In this document: one piece after another, positions 33,523 through 42,500 of the stretch
Numbering within the stretch: the stretch's first letter is position 1
Layout: each line of letters starts with the position of its first letter
Source: Verrucomicrobiota bacterium
GTDB lineage: Bacteria > Verrucomicrobiota > Verrucomicrobiia > Opitutales > Opitutaceae
NCBI GenBank assembly: GCA_023391285.1
Contig: JAEWBF010000066.1
Coordinates: forward strand, 1 to 64,000
Length of the DNA stretch: 64,000 bases
Direction of reading: 5' to 3'
Program-made: the position numbers and the translations under genes
The notes under the pieces: generated by a model
Told to the model about the DNA's origin: nothing
Databases searched by the model: none
What the model saw: only the letters and a program-made list of their open reading frames with translations

Positions 33523-33545
33523 ATTCCCCCACTCATCACAGCTCC

Positions 33546-35594
33546 TCACCCCGCCGCCATCCGCAACACGATCCAGAACCCCGCCAGAATCGTCCCCGAA
33601 ACACCCAAGCACGCCACAAACCCCACCGCGTCCACCTTGTCCCATTTCGTAAACTCCCAGTTCGACCCCGCACCCAACAACTTCGTCTCGTCGAACCGCC
33701 CCGGATTCCGCCGCGTCGCCGCCATCGCCGCTTCCTCCGCCTCCGGCGTCGCACCGACCGGCGTTTTCATCTTCCCAAAAAACAAATCCGTCCGCGCCTT
33801 CTCCGGCGGCCGTGTCACCAGGCTCACCAACACCAGCACCACAAACGGAAACAATCCATCATAGATAAACCGCGCCGCGTTCCGCCCGCTGGGGCTCAGC
33901 TCCGCCACCGGCAGCCCGAGCTTGTCGAGCACCCATAGCTCCACGTGAAACCGCCCCGTGCCGATCCGCGCACTCGCCGGATCGCGCGGCTCCTCCCGGA
34001 CCACGCTTTGGAAAAACACCGCCTCCCCGCGCCCGTTCCACTCCGCCGTCTGCGTCAGAGCCGGACTCCGCACCACCGCATCGATCCGCGGCGCGATCAA
34101 CGAGGGCACGATGATGTTCGCCACCGCCGACACGATCACCGCCGCCCACACCGCCGGCGCCGTCAATTTCCGCCAGAAATAGATCAGCATCACCGCCGCG
34201 CCAAACGGCACGTTCACCGTCAGCATCAACTGCACGACTTCGTAAACGTCGTTCATGTTCGCCGCCGCATACACGCCCGCCGCCAGGATCACGACGATCG
34301 CCCACCGGCCCGCCAGCACCGTCCCGCGCTCCGTCGCCTGCGGTATCAGATAATTATATACATTCCGCACGAACAGCGCCGACACCGCCATCGTCTGCGC
34401 CGCCACCGTCGACATGTTCGCCGCCAAAAGCCCCGCCATCATCAAACCGAGCAGTCCCGGCTTCAGCAGCGTCAACGCCATCGTGCCCCACGCCGAATCC
34501 GGATCCGACAACGCCTCGCCGCCCTGATACAGCGCCGCCGCGATCAATCCGCAAAACGCCCACAAAATAATCATCACCCGCTTCGCATACGTTCCCGACA
34601 CCGCGCCAAACCGCGCCGCAAATTCGTTCTTCGCCGACCCCGCGATCGACATGTTTCCGATGATCCCGTGGATCTGCACAATCGAGATCAGGAAAATTCC
34701 CGCCAGCTCCCACGCTCCAATCCCGCTCCCCGCCTCACCCAAAAGTTGAAACATGTCCGACGGCACGCGCTCGCTCAACTGATCCCACCCGCCGATCGCC
34801 GACAGCCCGAACGGGATCAGGATGAACGAAAAAATCACGATCAACACGCCTTGCAGCGCTTCGTTCACCGCCGCCGCCGCCAAGCCGCCCATCACGATGT
34901 AGCCGCCCACGATCACCGAATAAATCAGGTAGTAGGTCCACTTCCCCGTCGGCCCGTGGATCCACGACACATAACTGCTCAACTCCCCGCGCTTGTTCGC
35001 CTCCCGCAAAATCTCCAGCCGCGTCTCGTCCTCGCCCGCCAGCACTCCCGCCCGCTGCGCCCCTTCGAGCCGCTTCAATTCCTGATACTGCTCCACCGAC
35101 GCCCGCTCCGCCGCCGTCCACTGCGCCTCCGGCTTCACCATCAACGACGCCGTCACCTTGTAACCCACCAGATTTCCAAACCCGATGATCACAATCACCG
35201 TCGCGACAATCTGGAAAATTGCATAAAACCGCGCCAGCGCCCGGCTCCCAAACCGGTCCTCGAACAAATCCGCCACCGTCACCAACCGCACGCGCCGAAA
35301 CCACGCGTTCATAAACCAGTAATACGGATTCATGAACAGCGTCTGCAGCGACAGCCACACGCCAGACACGCCTTTCTGATACACCAAACTCGACGTGCTC
35401 ACCGCGCCGTTCGCATCCGTCGCATTCCCGAAGTTCAGGAAAAACTGATACAGCTTTCCCAGCTTCCGCCCCGCGAGAAAGAACCCTTCCTCGCTCGCCG
35501 CCGCCGCACTCGCCCGACGGCCGATGTAAATCACCACCGCGAGATAACCGAGAATGATCGCAAAATCGAAAACGTGCAGGCCGCCGAATCGCAT
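33546..35594 (-). CDS. SSS-family sodium:solute symporter
   Basis: A 682-residue membrane transporter with about fourteen helices. The N-terminus DFAIILGYLAVVIYIGRRAS and FFLAGRKLGKLYQFFLNFGN matches the SSS start. Later SSS features include GGYIVMGGLAAAAVNEALQG, AANMSTVAAQTMAVSALFVRN (the Na+-site helix region) and GRWAIVVILAAGVY. Long soluble loops at about residues 155-215 and 480-560 are larger than usual. It lies between an outer-membrane barrel gene and the GH43/GH95 gene on the same strand, so uptake of the released deoxysugar is likely; the substrate is inferred. Confidence 0.9.
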   Translation of the reverse strand: MRFGGLHVFDFAIILGYLAVVIYIGRRASAAAASEEGFFLAGRKLGKLYQFFLNFGNATDANGAVSTSSLVYQKGVSGVWLSLQTLFMNPYYWFMNAWFRRVRLVTVADLFEDRFGSRALARFYAIFQIVATVIVIIGFGNLVGYKVTASLMVKPEAQWTAAERASVEQYQELKRLEGAQRAGVLAGEDETRLEILREANKRGELSSYVSWIHGPTGKWTYYLIYSVIVGGYIVMGGLAAAAVNEALQGVLIVIFSFILIPFGLSAIGGWDQLSERVPSDMFQLLGEAGSGIGAWELAGIFLISIVQIHGIIGNMSIAGSAKNEFAARFGAVSGTYAKRVMIILWAFCGLIAAALYQGGEALSDPDSAWGTMALTLLKPGLLGLMMAGLLAANMSTVAAQTMAVSALFVRNVYNYLIPQATERGTVLAGRWAIVVILAAGVYAAANMNDVYEVVQLMLTVNVPFGAAVMLIYFWRKLTAPAVWAAVIVSAVANIIVPSLIAPRIDAVVRSPALTQTAEWNGRGEAVFFQSVVREEPRDPASARIGTGRFHVELWVLDKLGLPVAELSPSGRNAARFIYDGLFPFVVLVLVSLVTRPPEKARTDLFFGKMKTPVGATPEAEEAAMAATRRNPGRFDETKLLGAGSNWEFTKWDKVDAVGFVACLGVSGTILAGFWIVLRMAAG

Positions 35595-35717
35595 GGGAGG
35601 GGAAGGGTAAGCTGAAACTCACATCGTGCCCAGCACGACGCCGCGCCACTCTGCGCGCCCTCCCCCACAATGCCAGCCTTCACCGGCCGCACCCATCCTC
35701 GGACAGTCCGCCCGCGA

Positions 35718-35771
35718 TGTAGGGCGGGGTCTCCCGACCCCGCTCATGGGGGCGCGGTGCCCTCACCGCGC
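35718..35771. repeat. Two adjacent GC-rich hairpin repeats
   Basis: TGTAG then arms GCGGGGTC (35724-35731) and GACCCCGC (35736-35743) around TCCC. This is followed by GCGCGGTG (35752-35759) and CACCGCGC (35764-35771) around CCCT. These are the same two units found separately at 22577 and 7606. They lie in the gap between the barrel-protein stop and the symporter start. Confidence 0.9.
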
Positions 35772-35790
35772 AATTAGGCACGTTCCCGCC

Positions 35791-36447
35791 TCAGAAGTGA
35801 TAATTCACTCCCAGCGAAAACTCCTGCGAATCCGGCGAATCCTCCACCGCCTCATACTGCGCCCGCGCCGTCGCACTCCACGACTCGTTGAAGCGATACG
35901 TCGCCTTCACCCCAAGCTCATACTCGTTCGCATCGAAGCTCGTCGCGCGCACGTAATTCACAAACGGCGTCACCGCCACGGCCGGCGCCACCTGAAACTC
36001 CACGCCGGTGCCAACGCGAAACGCGAACGAATCATCGCTGAGCCCGCCCGCCTTCTGCCACTGCCAGCCCGCCCCCGCCATCACGAAGGGTTTCCCCCAC
36101 GCATACTGCGTGTGCATCGTCAGCCCGAACTCCGCCTCGTGCACCCGCAGCCGCGAGCCCATGAACTTCGCCGAAGCGTAGTCATAGCTGAGGTGATAAT
36201 CGATGTTGGGCCAGAACGGCTGGTTCAAGGTCACGCCGAACCCATCCGCATGGCTCGGCCCATAACCGTCGAGATCGATGTAGTTGTATTCGACTTGTGT
36301 ATACGGCGATCCCAGCAATCCGGCCGGCCGGCCCGCAACCGCGGGATTCGCCGGCGCGAAATCCGGATTCTGCGCCCAGGCCGCCCCGCCCAGCCCGAGT
36401 GCCGCCATCATCGCCGCCAACGTTTTGAAGGTAGTTTTCTTGTTCAT
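35791..36447 (-). CDS. Outer-membrane beta-barrel protein
   Basis: A 218-residue protein with a signal peptide (MNKKTTFKTLAAMMAALGLG, then GAAWA). The mature part alternates polar and aromatic residues in short strands (QVEYNYIDLDGYG, YHLSYDYASAKFMGS, FVMAGAGWQWQKAGG, AFRVGTGVEFQV) and ends SQEFSLGVNYHF, a C-terminal Phe as in barrel substrates of BAM. Size suggests about eight strands, OmpA/OmpW-like in scale but not clearly either family. It may serve the downstream symporter and hydrolase; cargo is unknown. Confidence 0.8.
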   Translation of the reverse strand: MNKKTTFKTLAAMMAALGLGGAAWAQNPDFAPANPAVAGRPAGLLGSPYTQVEYNYIDLDGYGPSHADGFGVTLNQPFWPNIDYHLSYDYASAKFMGSRLRVHEAEFGLTMHTQYAWGKPFVMAGAGWQWQKAGGLSDDSFAFRVGTGVEFQVAPAVAVTPFVNYVRATSFDANEYELGVKATYRFNESWSATARAQYEAVEDSPDSQEFSLGVNYHF

Positions 36448-36639
36448 GTTCGTTTGGTTTTTTGGTCCCGCCGGCAGCGAGTCGCCTCACTCCAAGCGGG
36501 GTGGGTATGACCGCCGATCGTCCAAAAGTTCCTCGCTTAATACCTTCGTCGAAGCATCTTTCCTGCGAAACTTTTTCATTTCCCAGCGTCAGGCCCCCAC
36601 GTTCACCAACCTCCCACCGTTCGTTCAAACTCCCCCGCC

Positions 36640-37161
36640 ATGAACCTCCGCTCCATCCTCCGCACGCTCGTCGCGTTGCTTTCCTCCATCTTCGCTTCCG
36701 CCGCTTCCGCCGCCTCGCTTCCGGTCGGCGCCCCCGCCCCGGCGATCAGCGCCACCACCGACTCCGGCGACACGCTCGACCTCGGCCAGCTGTATCCGAA
36801 ACATGCTTACACGCTCGTCTGGTTCTACCCCATGGCCCTGACCGGTGGCTGCACCAAACAAGGCTGCTCGCTCCGCGACGCCTCCGCCGACTTTGCCCAA
36901 CACGACGTCGCCATCGTCGGCGTCAGCACCGACTCCGTCGAAAAGCAGAAGGAGTTTAAAGATCACAACAACTTCCCCTTCCCGCTCCTCGCCGACACCG
37001 ACAGCAAGGTCCGCAAAGCCTTCGGCCAGGAAGGCGGCGCCCGCGCCAAACGCGAAGCCTACCTCATCGACCGCAACGGCAAGATCGTTTACCACGACGA
37101 AGGCGCCACCGACCACCAAGCCGACAACGTCCTGAAATTCCTCGCTAAACAAAAAAGCTGA
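36640..37161 (+). CDS. Exported peroxiredoxin (AhpC/TSA, Bcp-like)
   Basis: A 173-residue peroxiredoxin with a signal peptide (MNLRSILRTLVALLSSIFAS, then AASA). The mature domain starts LPVGAPAPAISATTDSG. The peroxidatic region is WFYPMALTGGCTKQGCSLRD, with the first Cys as peroxidatic and the second five residues on, the Bcp/PrxQ alpha2-helix arrangement. The usual TPGCT reads GGCT here. KREAYLIDRNGKIVYHDEGA is the typical late strand pair. It detoxifies peroxides in the periplasm, and DsbD (2.8 kb) could supply reductant; that link is inference. It is divergent from the barrel gene and followed by a strong terminator. Confidence 0.88.
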   Translation: MNLRSILRTLVALLSSIFASAASAASLPVGAPAPAISATTDSGDTLDLGQLYPKHAYTLVWFYPMALTGGCTKQGCSLRDASADFAQHDVAIVGVSTDSVEKQKEFKDHNNFPFPLLADTDSKVRKAFGQEGGARAKREAYLIDRNGKIVYHDEGATDHQADNVLKFLAKQKS

Positions 37162-37188
37162 TCGCGAAATCCTTCACCTTCTTCCCCC

Positions 37189-37217
37189 AAGCCCGCTCCT
37201 TCCCGAGCGGGCTTTTT
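37189..37217 (+). terminator. Rho-independent terminator
   Basis: Stem AAGCCCGCTC / GAGCGGGCTT with a CTTCCC-type loop followed by TTTTT, 28 bp after the peroxiredoxin stop. It is the clearest intrinsic terminator in the window. Confidence 0.9.
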
Positions 37218-37218
37218 C

Positions 37219-37295
37219 ATGTCCATTCAACGCCCCCAGATTCATGTCCCTTCGTGGTTCTCCTCTTTGCGCCTTTTGCGCCTCTTTGCGGCCAT
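37219..37295. repeat. Word repeats between convergent genes
   Basis: CATGTCCATTCAACGCCCCC and TTCATGTCCCTTCGTGGTTC are members of the TTCGTGTCCA family, followed by CTCTTTGCGCCTTTTGCGCC and TCTTTGCGGCC of the TTTGCGCC family. They fill the gap to the kinase-fold gene stop at 37310. Confidence 0.75.
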
Positions 37296-37309
37296 CCCCT
37301 CCCCCGCCC

Positions 37310-38242
37310 TCACAACTCCTCATCCGCCACCTGTCGCAACACCCCCGCCTTTGGATCCTCCCGCACGCGCTCCAGCCACTCGCGCATCAGCGCATTCCTC
37401 TCCACCGCCTCCCGCGGCCACGGCGCCGCCACCAGATCGATCGTCCGCAATTCCCCATCCGCACACCGCACGAAATTCCGCGCGTGCAGATCCGCCACCA
37501 GCCACGCCTGCTCGCGATGAAACCACAGCCGCGGATGATCCCGGTTCGCCCGCAAAAATCGCGACGGTATCTCGATCAATCCTTCCGGCAGCGACCGCGA
37601 CATGTCCTCCCCCTGCGGCAGCGGCTCCCCCAACGCCTGCTTCGCCACCAGAATCCCTTCCGGCGTCACCGCCACCACCTCCGTCGCCATCCCGCCGAGC
37701 AGGTGAATCAACAATAACTTCTCCAACAGCCCGCGATAATCCCCCAACACCGCATTCGCCACCAGCGCCGCTTCCTCCCCCACCCCAAATCCAAACACAC
37801 TTCCAATCCGCTTCTCCTCCCGCGGCAGATAAAATTTATAGACCGACCCGTCCTCCTCCGCCGCATACGCCCACGCCTCCACCCCCCCTCCGATCCGCCG
37901 CAGCCGCGGATTCGCTTCCTCCAGCGGATTCTCCGCGTGTCCTGGAAATCCAAATACATCCAGCGATCGCAGCGGCACGAGCGCTCGCCACGACCGGATC
38001 GCTTCGCCGAGCGCCGCCCACTCCCCGCCGGCGCCTTCCAATAAACTTACTTCGTCTTCCGCGAGGAGGACGAGATCGCGGTCCGAATCCGCGCCGACAC
38101 CGCATTCTTCTGCTGCCGCGCCGAGGCGAGCGAGCGCTTCCAATCGTCGCTCGTGATCGTGTTGAAGAGCGGCGCGTCCTTCCGCATCCGGAAGGTGCCG
38201 CCCGCGGATGCGGGTGATGTGTCCGGTGAAGAGGTCGTGCAT
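37310..38242 (-). CDS. Protein-kinase-fold protein of unknown role
   Basis: A 310-residue protein. The N-terminal third is not recognised. From about residue 117 it looks like an atypical kinase fold: GGVEAWAYAAEEDGSVYKFY (glycine-rich start and likely Lys of the VYK strand), an alphaC-like helix around LLEKLLLIHLLGG, VTPEGILVAKQALGEPLPQG as hinge, and AWLVADLHARNFVRCADGEL with TIDLVAAPW, resembling catalytic-loop HxRN and a DFG-like IDL. Similar folds occur in polyvalent-protein kinases. Start choice is uncertain because the first 70 residues overlap alternative frames. A perfect palindrome at 38333 lies upstream. Confidence 0.6.
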   Translation of the reverse strand: MHDLFTGHITRIRGRHLPDAEGRAALQHDHERRLEALARLGAAAEECGVGADSDRDLVLLAEDEVSLLEGAGGEWAALGEAIRSWRALVPLRSLDVFGFPGHAENPLEEANPRLRRIGGGVEAWAYAAEEDGSVYKFYLPREEKRIGSVFGFGVGEEAALVANAVLGDYRGLLEKLLLIHLLGGMATEVVAVTPEGILVAKQALGEPLPQGEDMSRSLPEGLIEIPSRFLRANRDHPRLWFHREQAWLVADLHARNFVRCADGELRTIDLVAAPWPREAVERNALMREWLERVREDPKAGVLRQVADEEL

Positions 38243-38332
38243 GCTGGATCCGCCATGCCCGCACCGTCACCGCCACGCTCCCCCAAAGCAAAGGCTTTTT
38301 ACCCACAACTTATCCGCACCCGCCCAAACCAT

Positions 38333-38355
38333 CGTGTAACCTATTAGGTTACACG
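38333..38355. promoter_or_regulatory. Perfect 11-bp-arm palindrome, operator-like
   Basis: Arms CGTGTAACCTA and TAGGTTACACG flank a single T. It is AT-richer than its surroundings and lies 91 bp upstream of the kinase-fold gene start (minus strand), 45 bp from the end of the nucleotidyltransferase gene. Its size suits a dimeric repressor (TetR, GntR or MarR scale). No regulator is encoded beside it. Confidence 0.6.
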
Positions 38356-38399
38356 TTCCTGATCCGGTTTTCGTCTCCTTCGGCCGCCCGCGCCTCATC

Positions 38400-39350
38400 T
38401 CAAAACAACTTCGCCGGATACTCGCCGCGCCGGACCAGCTCCGCGATTGCCGCCACCACCCGCGGCTTGTCCTCGCGATACGTCACACCAAACCACGCGC
38501 TCTCCGTCGGCAGCACCCGCACCGTCGCCTCACCCCGCCCAATCATCGTTGACACCGCCGCCGGCAAATAAAACTCCGCCTTCTGTGCCGATAGAGACGG
38601 GACCACTGGGGGCGCGGTGCGCTCACCTCGCATACCCGCGCCCGTCTCCTCCAAAAACTCCCGCAACTGCGCATCTAATCCCGCGAACACCTCCCGCCCG
38701 AATCCCCAGCAATTCATCGATACAATCTCCTCCCCCGAAAACTCCCGCCCCGCCCCCACCTGCCCCGGCTCGATTCCCGTCCGCTCCACAATCGACGCCA
38801 GCCGCCCGTCCGCTCCGACCGCGCACACGCCCCGCGACACCGCCCCGTGCTCCGACAAGGTCCGATTCAACCGAAACCCCACGATCGCACACTCCGTCGC
38901 CGGCGCCGCAGTCCCGCCTCCGTCCTCCTTCTTCTTCTTCAAAAACTCCCCCAACCGCCGAAACGAATCCGCCCCATAAAAATCGTCCGCATTGATCACC
39001 GCAAACGCCCCCGGCACCGCCTCGCGCGCACACCACACCGCGTGCCCCGTCCCCCACGGCTTCTCGCGTCCCGCCGGCGCCACGAATCCTTCCGGCAACG
39101 CCTCCACCGCCTGAAACACATACGCCACTTCGATCCGCCCCGCATACTTCGCCCCGATCTGCTCGCGAAACACCGCCTCAAACTCCTTCCGAATCACAAA
39201 CACCACCCGTCCAAATCCCGCGCGCATCGCATCGAACACCGCATAGTCCAACACGGTCTCGCCCCAGGGCCCCACCGGATCGATCTGCTTCAGCCCGCCG
39301 TAACGCGAGCCCATCCCCGCCGCCAAAACCAGAAGTGTCGGTGCCTGCAT
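38400..39350 (-). CDS. Sugar nucleotidyltransferase
   Basis: A 316-residue NTP-transferase family protein. It shows the nucleotide-binding loop LVLAAGMGSRYGGLKQIDPV (residues about 5-24), the metal-binding AVINADDFYG (about 125-134), GFRLNRTLSEHGAVSRGVC, EEIVSMNCWGF, and the C-terminal TESAWFGVTYREDKP followed by YPAKLF. It likely transfers a nucleotide to a sugar phosphate; the exact sugar is not clear. The segment MRGERTAPPVVPSLSAQ (nt about 38590-38640) is encoded by a GGGGGCGCGGTG hairpin repeat inserted in frame before EFYLPAAVSTMI. ATG 39350 was chosen over 39362. Confidence 0.85.
   Translation of the reverse strand: MQAPTLLVLAAGMGSRYGGLKQIDPVGPWGETVLDYAVFDAMRAGFGRVVFVIRKEFEAVFREQIGAKYAGRIEVAYVFQAVEALPEGFVAPAGREKPWGTGHAVWCAREAVPGAFAVINADDFYGADSFRRLGEFLKKKKEDGGGTAAPATECAIVGFRLNRTLSEHGAVSRGVCAVGADGRLASIVERTGIEPGQVGAGREFSGEEIVSMNCWGFGREVFAGLDAQLREFLEETGAGMRGERTAPPVVPSLSAQKAEFYLPAAVSTMIGRGEATVRVLPTESAWFGVTYREDKPRVVAAIAELVRRGEYPAKLF
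38608..38631. repeat. GGGGGCGCGGTG repeat translated inside a gene
   Basis: GGGGGCGCGGTGCGCTCACC followed by TCGC is a degenerate copy of the hairpin at 35752-35771 and 7606-7625. It lies within the nucleotidyltransferase frame and encodes part of RGERTAPP. Confidence 0.75.
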
Positions 39351-39395
39351 TCGCGCGAGCACACCGGTTCGCCCGCGCCCGTCAATGCTCCGCCC

Positions 39396-39450
39396 CGGCT
39401 CACCTCAGGGCCTCCCGCCGCTCACCCCAGCCACGCCGCCGCTCACCCCA
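39396..39450. promoter_or_regulatory. Three direct repeats, likely LytTR operator of the sensor gene
   Basis: CGGCTCACCTCA (39396), CCGCTCACCCCA (39418) and CCGCTCACCCCA (39439) are spaced by 22 and 21 bp on the same strand. After the last copy comes ACACTATCGGA and a weak -10-like TAAGTC at 39471. LytTR regulators bind direct repeats two helical turns apart, so this fits an operator upstream of the sensor kinase gene. Confidence 0.7.
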
Positions 39451-39567
39451 ACACTATCGGACGAAGCGCGTAAGTCATTTCTGCTCGCCAGTCTGCTTCA
39501 CTAATCTCCTTGCCTCTCGTTCACACCTTGTGTCGCCCGCCGCCCCCGGCATCCTCCCGCCGCTCGC

Positions 39568-42500
39568 ATGAACCTCCGCCCGCTCGTCGCCGCTCTCGCC
39601 GCCCTCCTCGGCGCCGGGACCGCAACCGGCGCTGTTTCACCTCGCTATTCCGGGACGCCGATCGCGCAGGTGTTCACCGAGCGCGATGTCCCCGGAAGCC
39701 CTCAAACCCGCTCCGTCTGCGCACACCCCAACGGCTTCATCTACGTGGGCAACACCGAGGGTCTCGTCGAATACGACGGCGCATCCTGGAAAATGATACC
39801 GGGCACCGCCGGCCTCATCGTCCACAACGTCTTCGCCGACAACTCTGGCCGTATCTGGTATTCCGCTACGGGCGAGTTCGGCTGTCTCGTCGCCGACGAA
39901 CACGGCGTCCTTAACGCCCACCCGCTCCACCTTCGCCTGCCAGGCTCCCCCGACATCGGACACGTCCTGCGCATGCTCGTGCACGAGCAATACGCCTACT
40001 TCGTCACTCAGGGCAGCCACCAGTCCGTCGTTCGCGCCGACGCCCGCGGCAACCTCCTCGTCGTTCCATTGCCCATCGGCGAACGCCCGCTTTCCGTCTT
40101 CCTTCATCGCGACGCCGTTCACGTCCTCACCTCACAACATGTTTACCGCCTCGACGGTCCCACGCCCCGCGCGGAACCGTCCGCTAACATTCTCGCCAGC
40201 GTAGAGGTGCGCTCCGTCTGGCCGCGCGACGACGGCGGCGCTTGGGTCGTCAGCGCCGCCGGGCTTCGCAGGTGGGATGGTTACGACGCCCTCCTCGTTT
40301 CTTCCGAGGTCCAGCAGCTCCTCGGCGACGATCGTGTCTCCTGCGGCAGCCCGCTAGGCGACGGCACCTTCGCGCTCGGCACCGAAAAACACGGCCTGCT
40401 CATCGTCGAAGCCGCTACCGGCCGCATCCTCGCCCGCTACGACGACGATGGCGGACTCGGCGCCACCAGCAGCACGATTGTTGGCGTGACCCTCGACGCC
40501 GAAGGCGGCCTCTGGCTGGCGCGCTTCGCCGGCATCACGCGTATCCAAGTTTCAACTCCCTCCGCCCTTCACGTGGGCCCCAACGGCGGCGTGCGCGGCC
40601 GCGTGCAAGCTCTCGGTTTTTATCGCGATCGCCTGCATGTCGCCACCACGCAGGGCGTGTTCGTCCGCGAAACGCCCACCGGCCGCTTCGCTCTCCTGCC
40701 CGGCGCCCTGGGCGATTCGTGGGTGCTGCTGCCAACCGATGACGGCTTGATCGTCGGCGGCCCCGACCTCCGCCTGCTCCGCGACGACGGCACCGTCGAA
40801 ATCATCGAACACGAACGGCTGCTCTTCCGCTCCGCCGTTCGCCTCCGCCGCGATCCCGACCGCATCGTCGCCTGCACCGGTCCCGGAGCCGTCCGTGTCT
40901 ACCGCCGCCACGAGGGCAAATGGCAGTTCGAAGCCAGCCTCCCCCACATCCGCGCCTCGCTCTTTCCACTCCTCGAAGACGCCGACGGACGCCTCTGGGC
41001 CACACGCAATCGCATCGAGGTCGTCCGCATCGACTGGCGCGATGGCGTCAACTTCGACGCCCGCCTCGAACAGGTTGGGCCCGCCCTCGGGCTCCCGTTC
41101 TCCGCCCACAATCGCAGTCGCGCGTGGATCTTCCTTGTCGACGGCTCGATCGAAGTCACCACCTGGGACGGCCTCTGGCGTCACGATCGCGCCACAGACC
41201 GCCTCTCCCCCGAAAACCGCATCGAAGGTCTCGACGTTTCGCGTTGGTCGCGCGCGTTCCCCCTGAGCGATGGCTCGCTGTGGTTCGCCAATACCCATGA
41301 ACACGATCCGGCCGCCCTGGCTCGCCCTATCACGCGCGACCGCTGGAAACTCGAGCCCTCAATCTACTCCGGCTTGGAAGCCATCAGACCGCTCGAGGTG
41401 TGCGACGATCCTTCTACCTCCACGCTCTGGCTCGGGCATTTCGGTCTCGCGTCCATCGACCGCAATGCGCGCTCCGCGCCGCCCTCGACTCCCGTCGTCC
41501 GACTCCGCTCCATCATCGCCTCGCCGACTCGCCTGCTCTGGGGCGGCGCCGGGACTCCTCCGCTCGTCCCCTTTCCGCCCGAACATCGATCGCTCCAATT
41601 CACCTACGCCGCTCCGTCTCTTCGCCCCAACGCGCATGGCGTAGTGAAAACGGAATACCGCACCCGTCTCGACGGCTTCAACCGCCAGTGGTCCGCATGG
41701 ACCACGAGCACGCACCGCGAGTATTCCAATCTTCCTCCAGGCCGTTTCACGCTCCGCCTGCAGGCCCGCGACACCAACGGCCGCGAAGGCCCGGAAGCGA
41801 CGTTCGCCTTCACGCTCCTCCCACCGTGGTGGCGCACGTGGTGGGCGTTCACCGGATATATCGCGCTCGGGCTCGTCGGCATCGGCAGCCTCGTCCGTAT
41901 GCGCACCCGCACGCTCCGGCGACGCAACGAGCGCCTCGAAAATCTCGTCACCGAGCGCACCGACACCCTTTTCAAACAAAACCAGGAACTCGCGCGCCTC
42001 CACCGCCTCGAGCTCGACGAAAAAACCCTCGCTCGTCTCGCCGCCGAAAAATCCCGCCTCGAAACGCTCCGCTACCAGCTCAATCCGCATTTTCTTTTCA
42101 ACTCCCTCACCTCCATCCGCAGCCAGATTCCCCCCGGGCTCGTCCGCGCCCGCGAATCCATCGACCGGCTCGCCGACTTCTGTCGCCGCACGCTCCGCGA
42201 CGATGGTGGCGACGAACGCACCTCACTTGCCGAAGAGTTCGCCATGATCCGCTCGTATCTCGACATCGAGCGTTTCCGCCTCGGCGACCTGCTCGCTGTC
42301 ACCATCGAGCTCGACCCCGCCGCCGCTCCCATGCTGCTGCCGCGCCTGCTGCTTCTTCCTCTCGTCGAAAACGCATTGAAATACGGTGCCGCCACCAGCA
42401 GCGACCAACTCGAGATCCGCATCTCCGCTCGCCGCGAGGTCGAGGCCCTCACGATCGATGTCGCCAACACGGGCCGCTGGGTCGAACAACCTGCCTCCCA

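Noticed and set aside
29930..33532. Longer N-terminus of the GH43/GH95 gene starting at 33532
   Set aside because: The extra 61 residues are translation of word repeats (Arg/Lys/Gly-rich) and precede a clean signal peptide at 33349.
38047..38286. Alternative 79-residue minus-strand frame overlapping the start of the kinase-fold gene
   Set aside because: Ser/Arg-rich composition without domain similarity; the longer kinase-fold frame is better supported, although its exact start stays uncertain.
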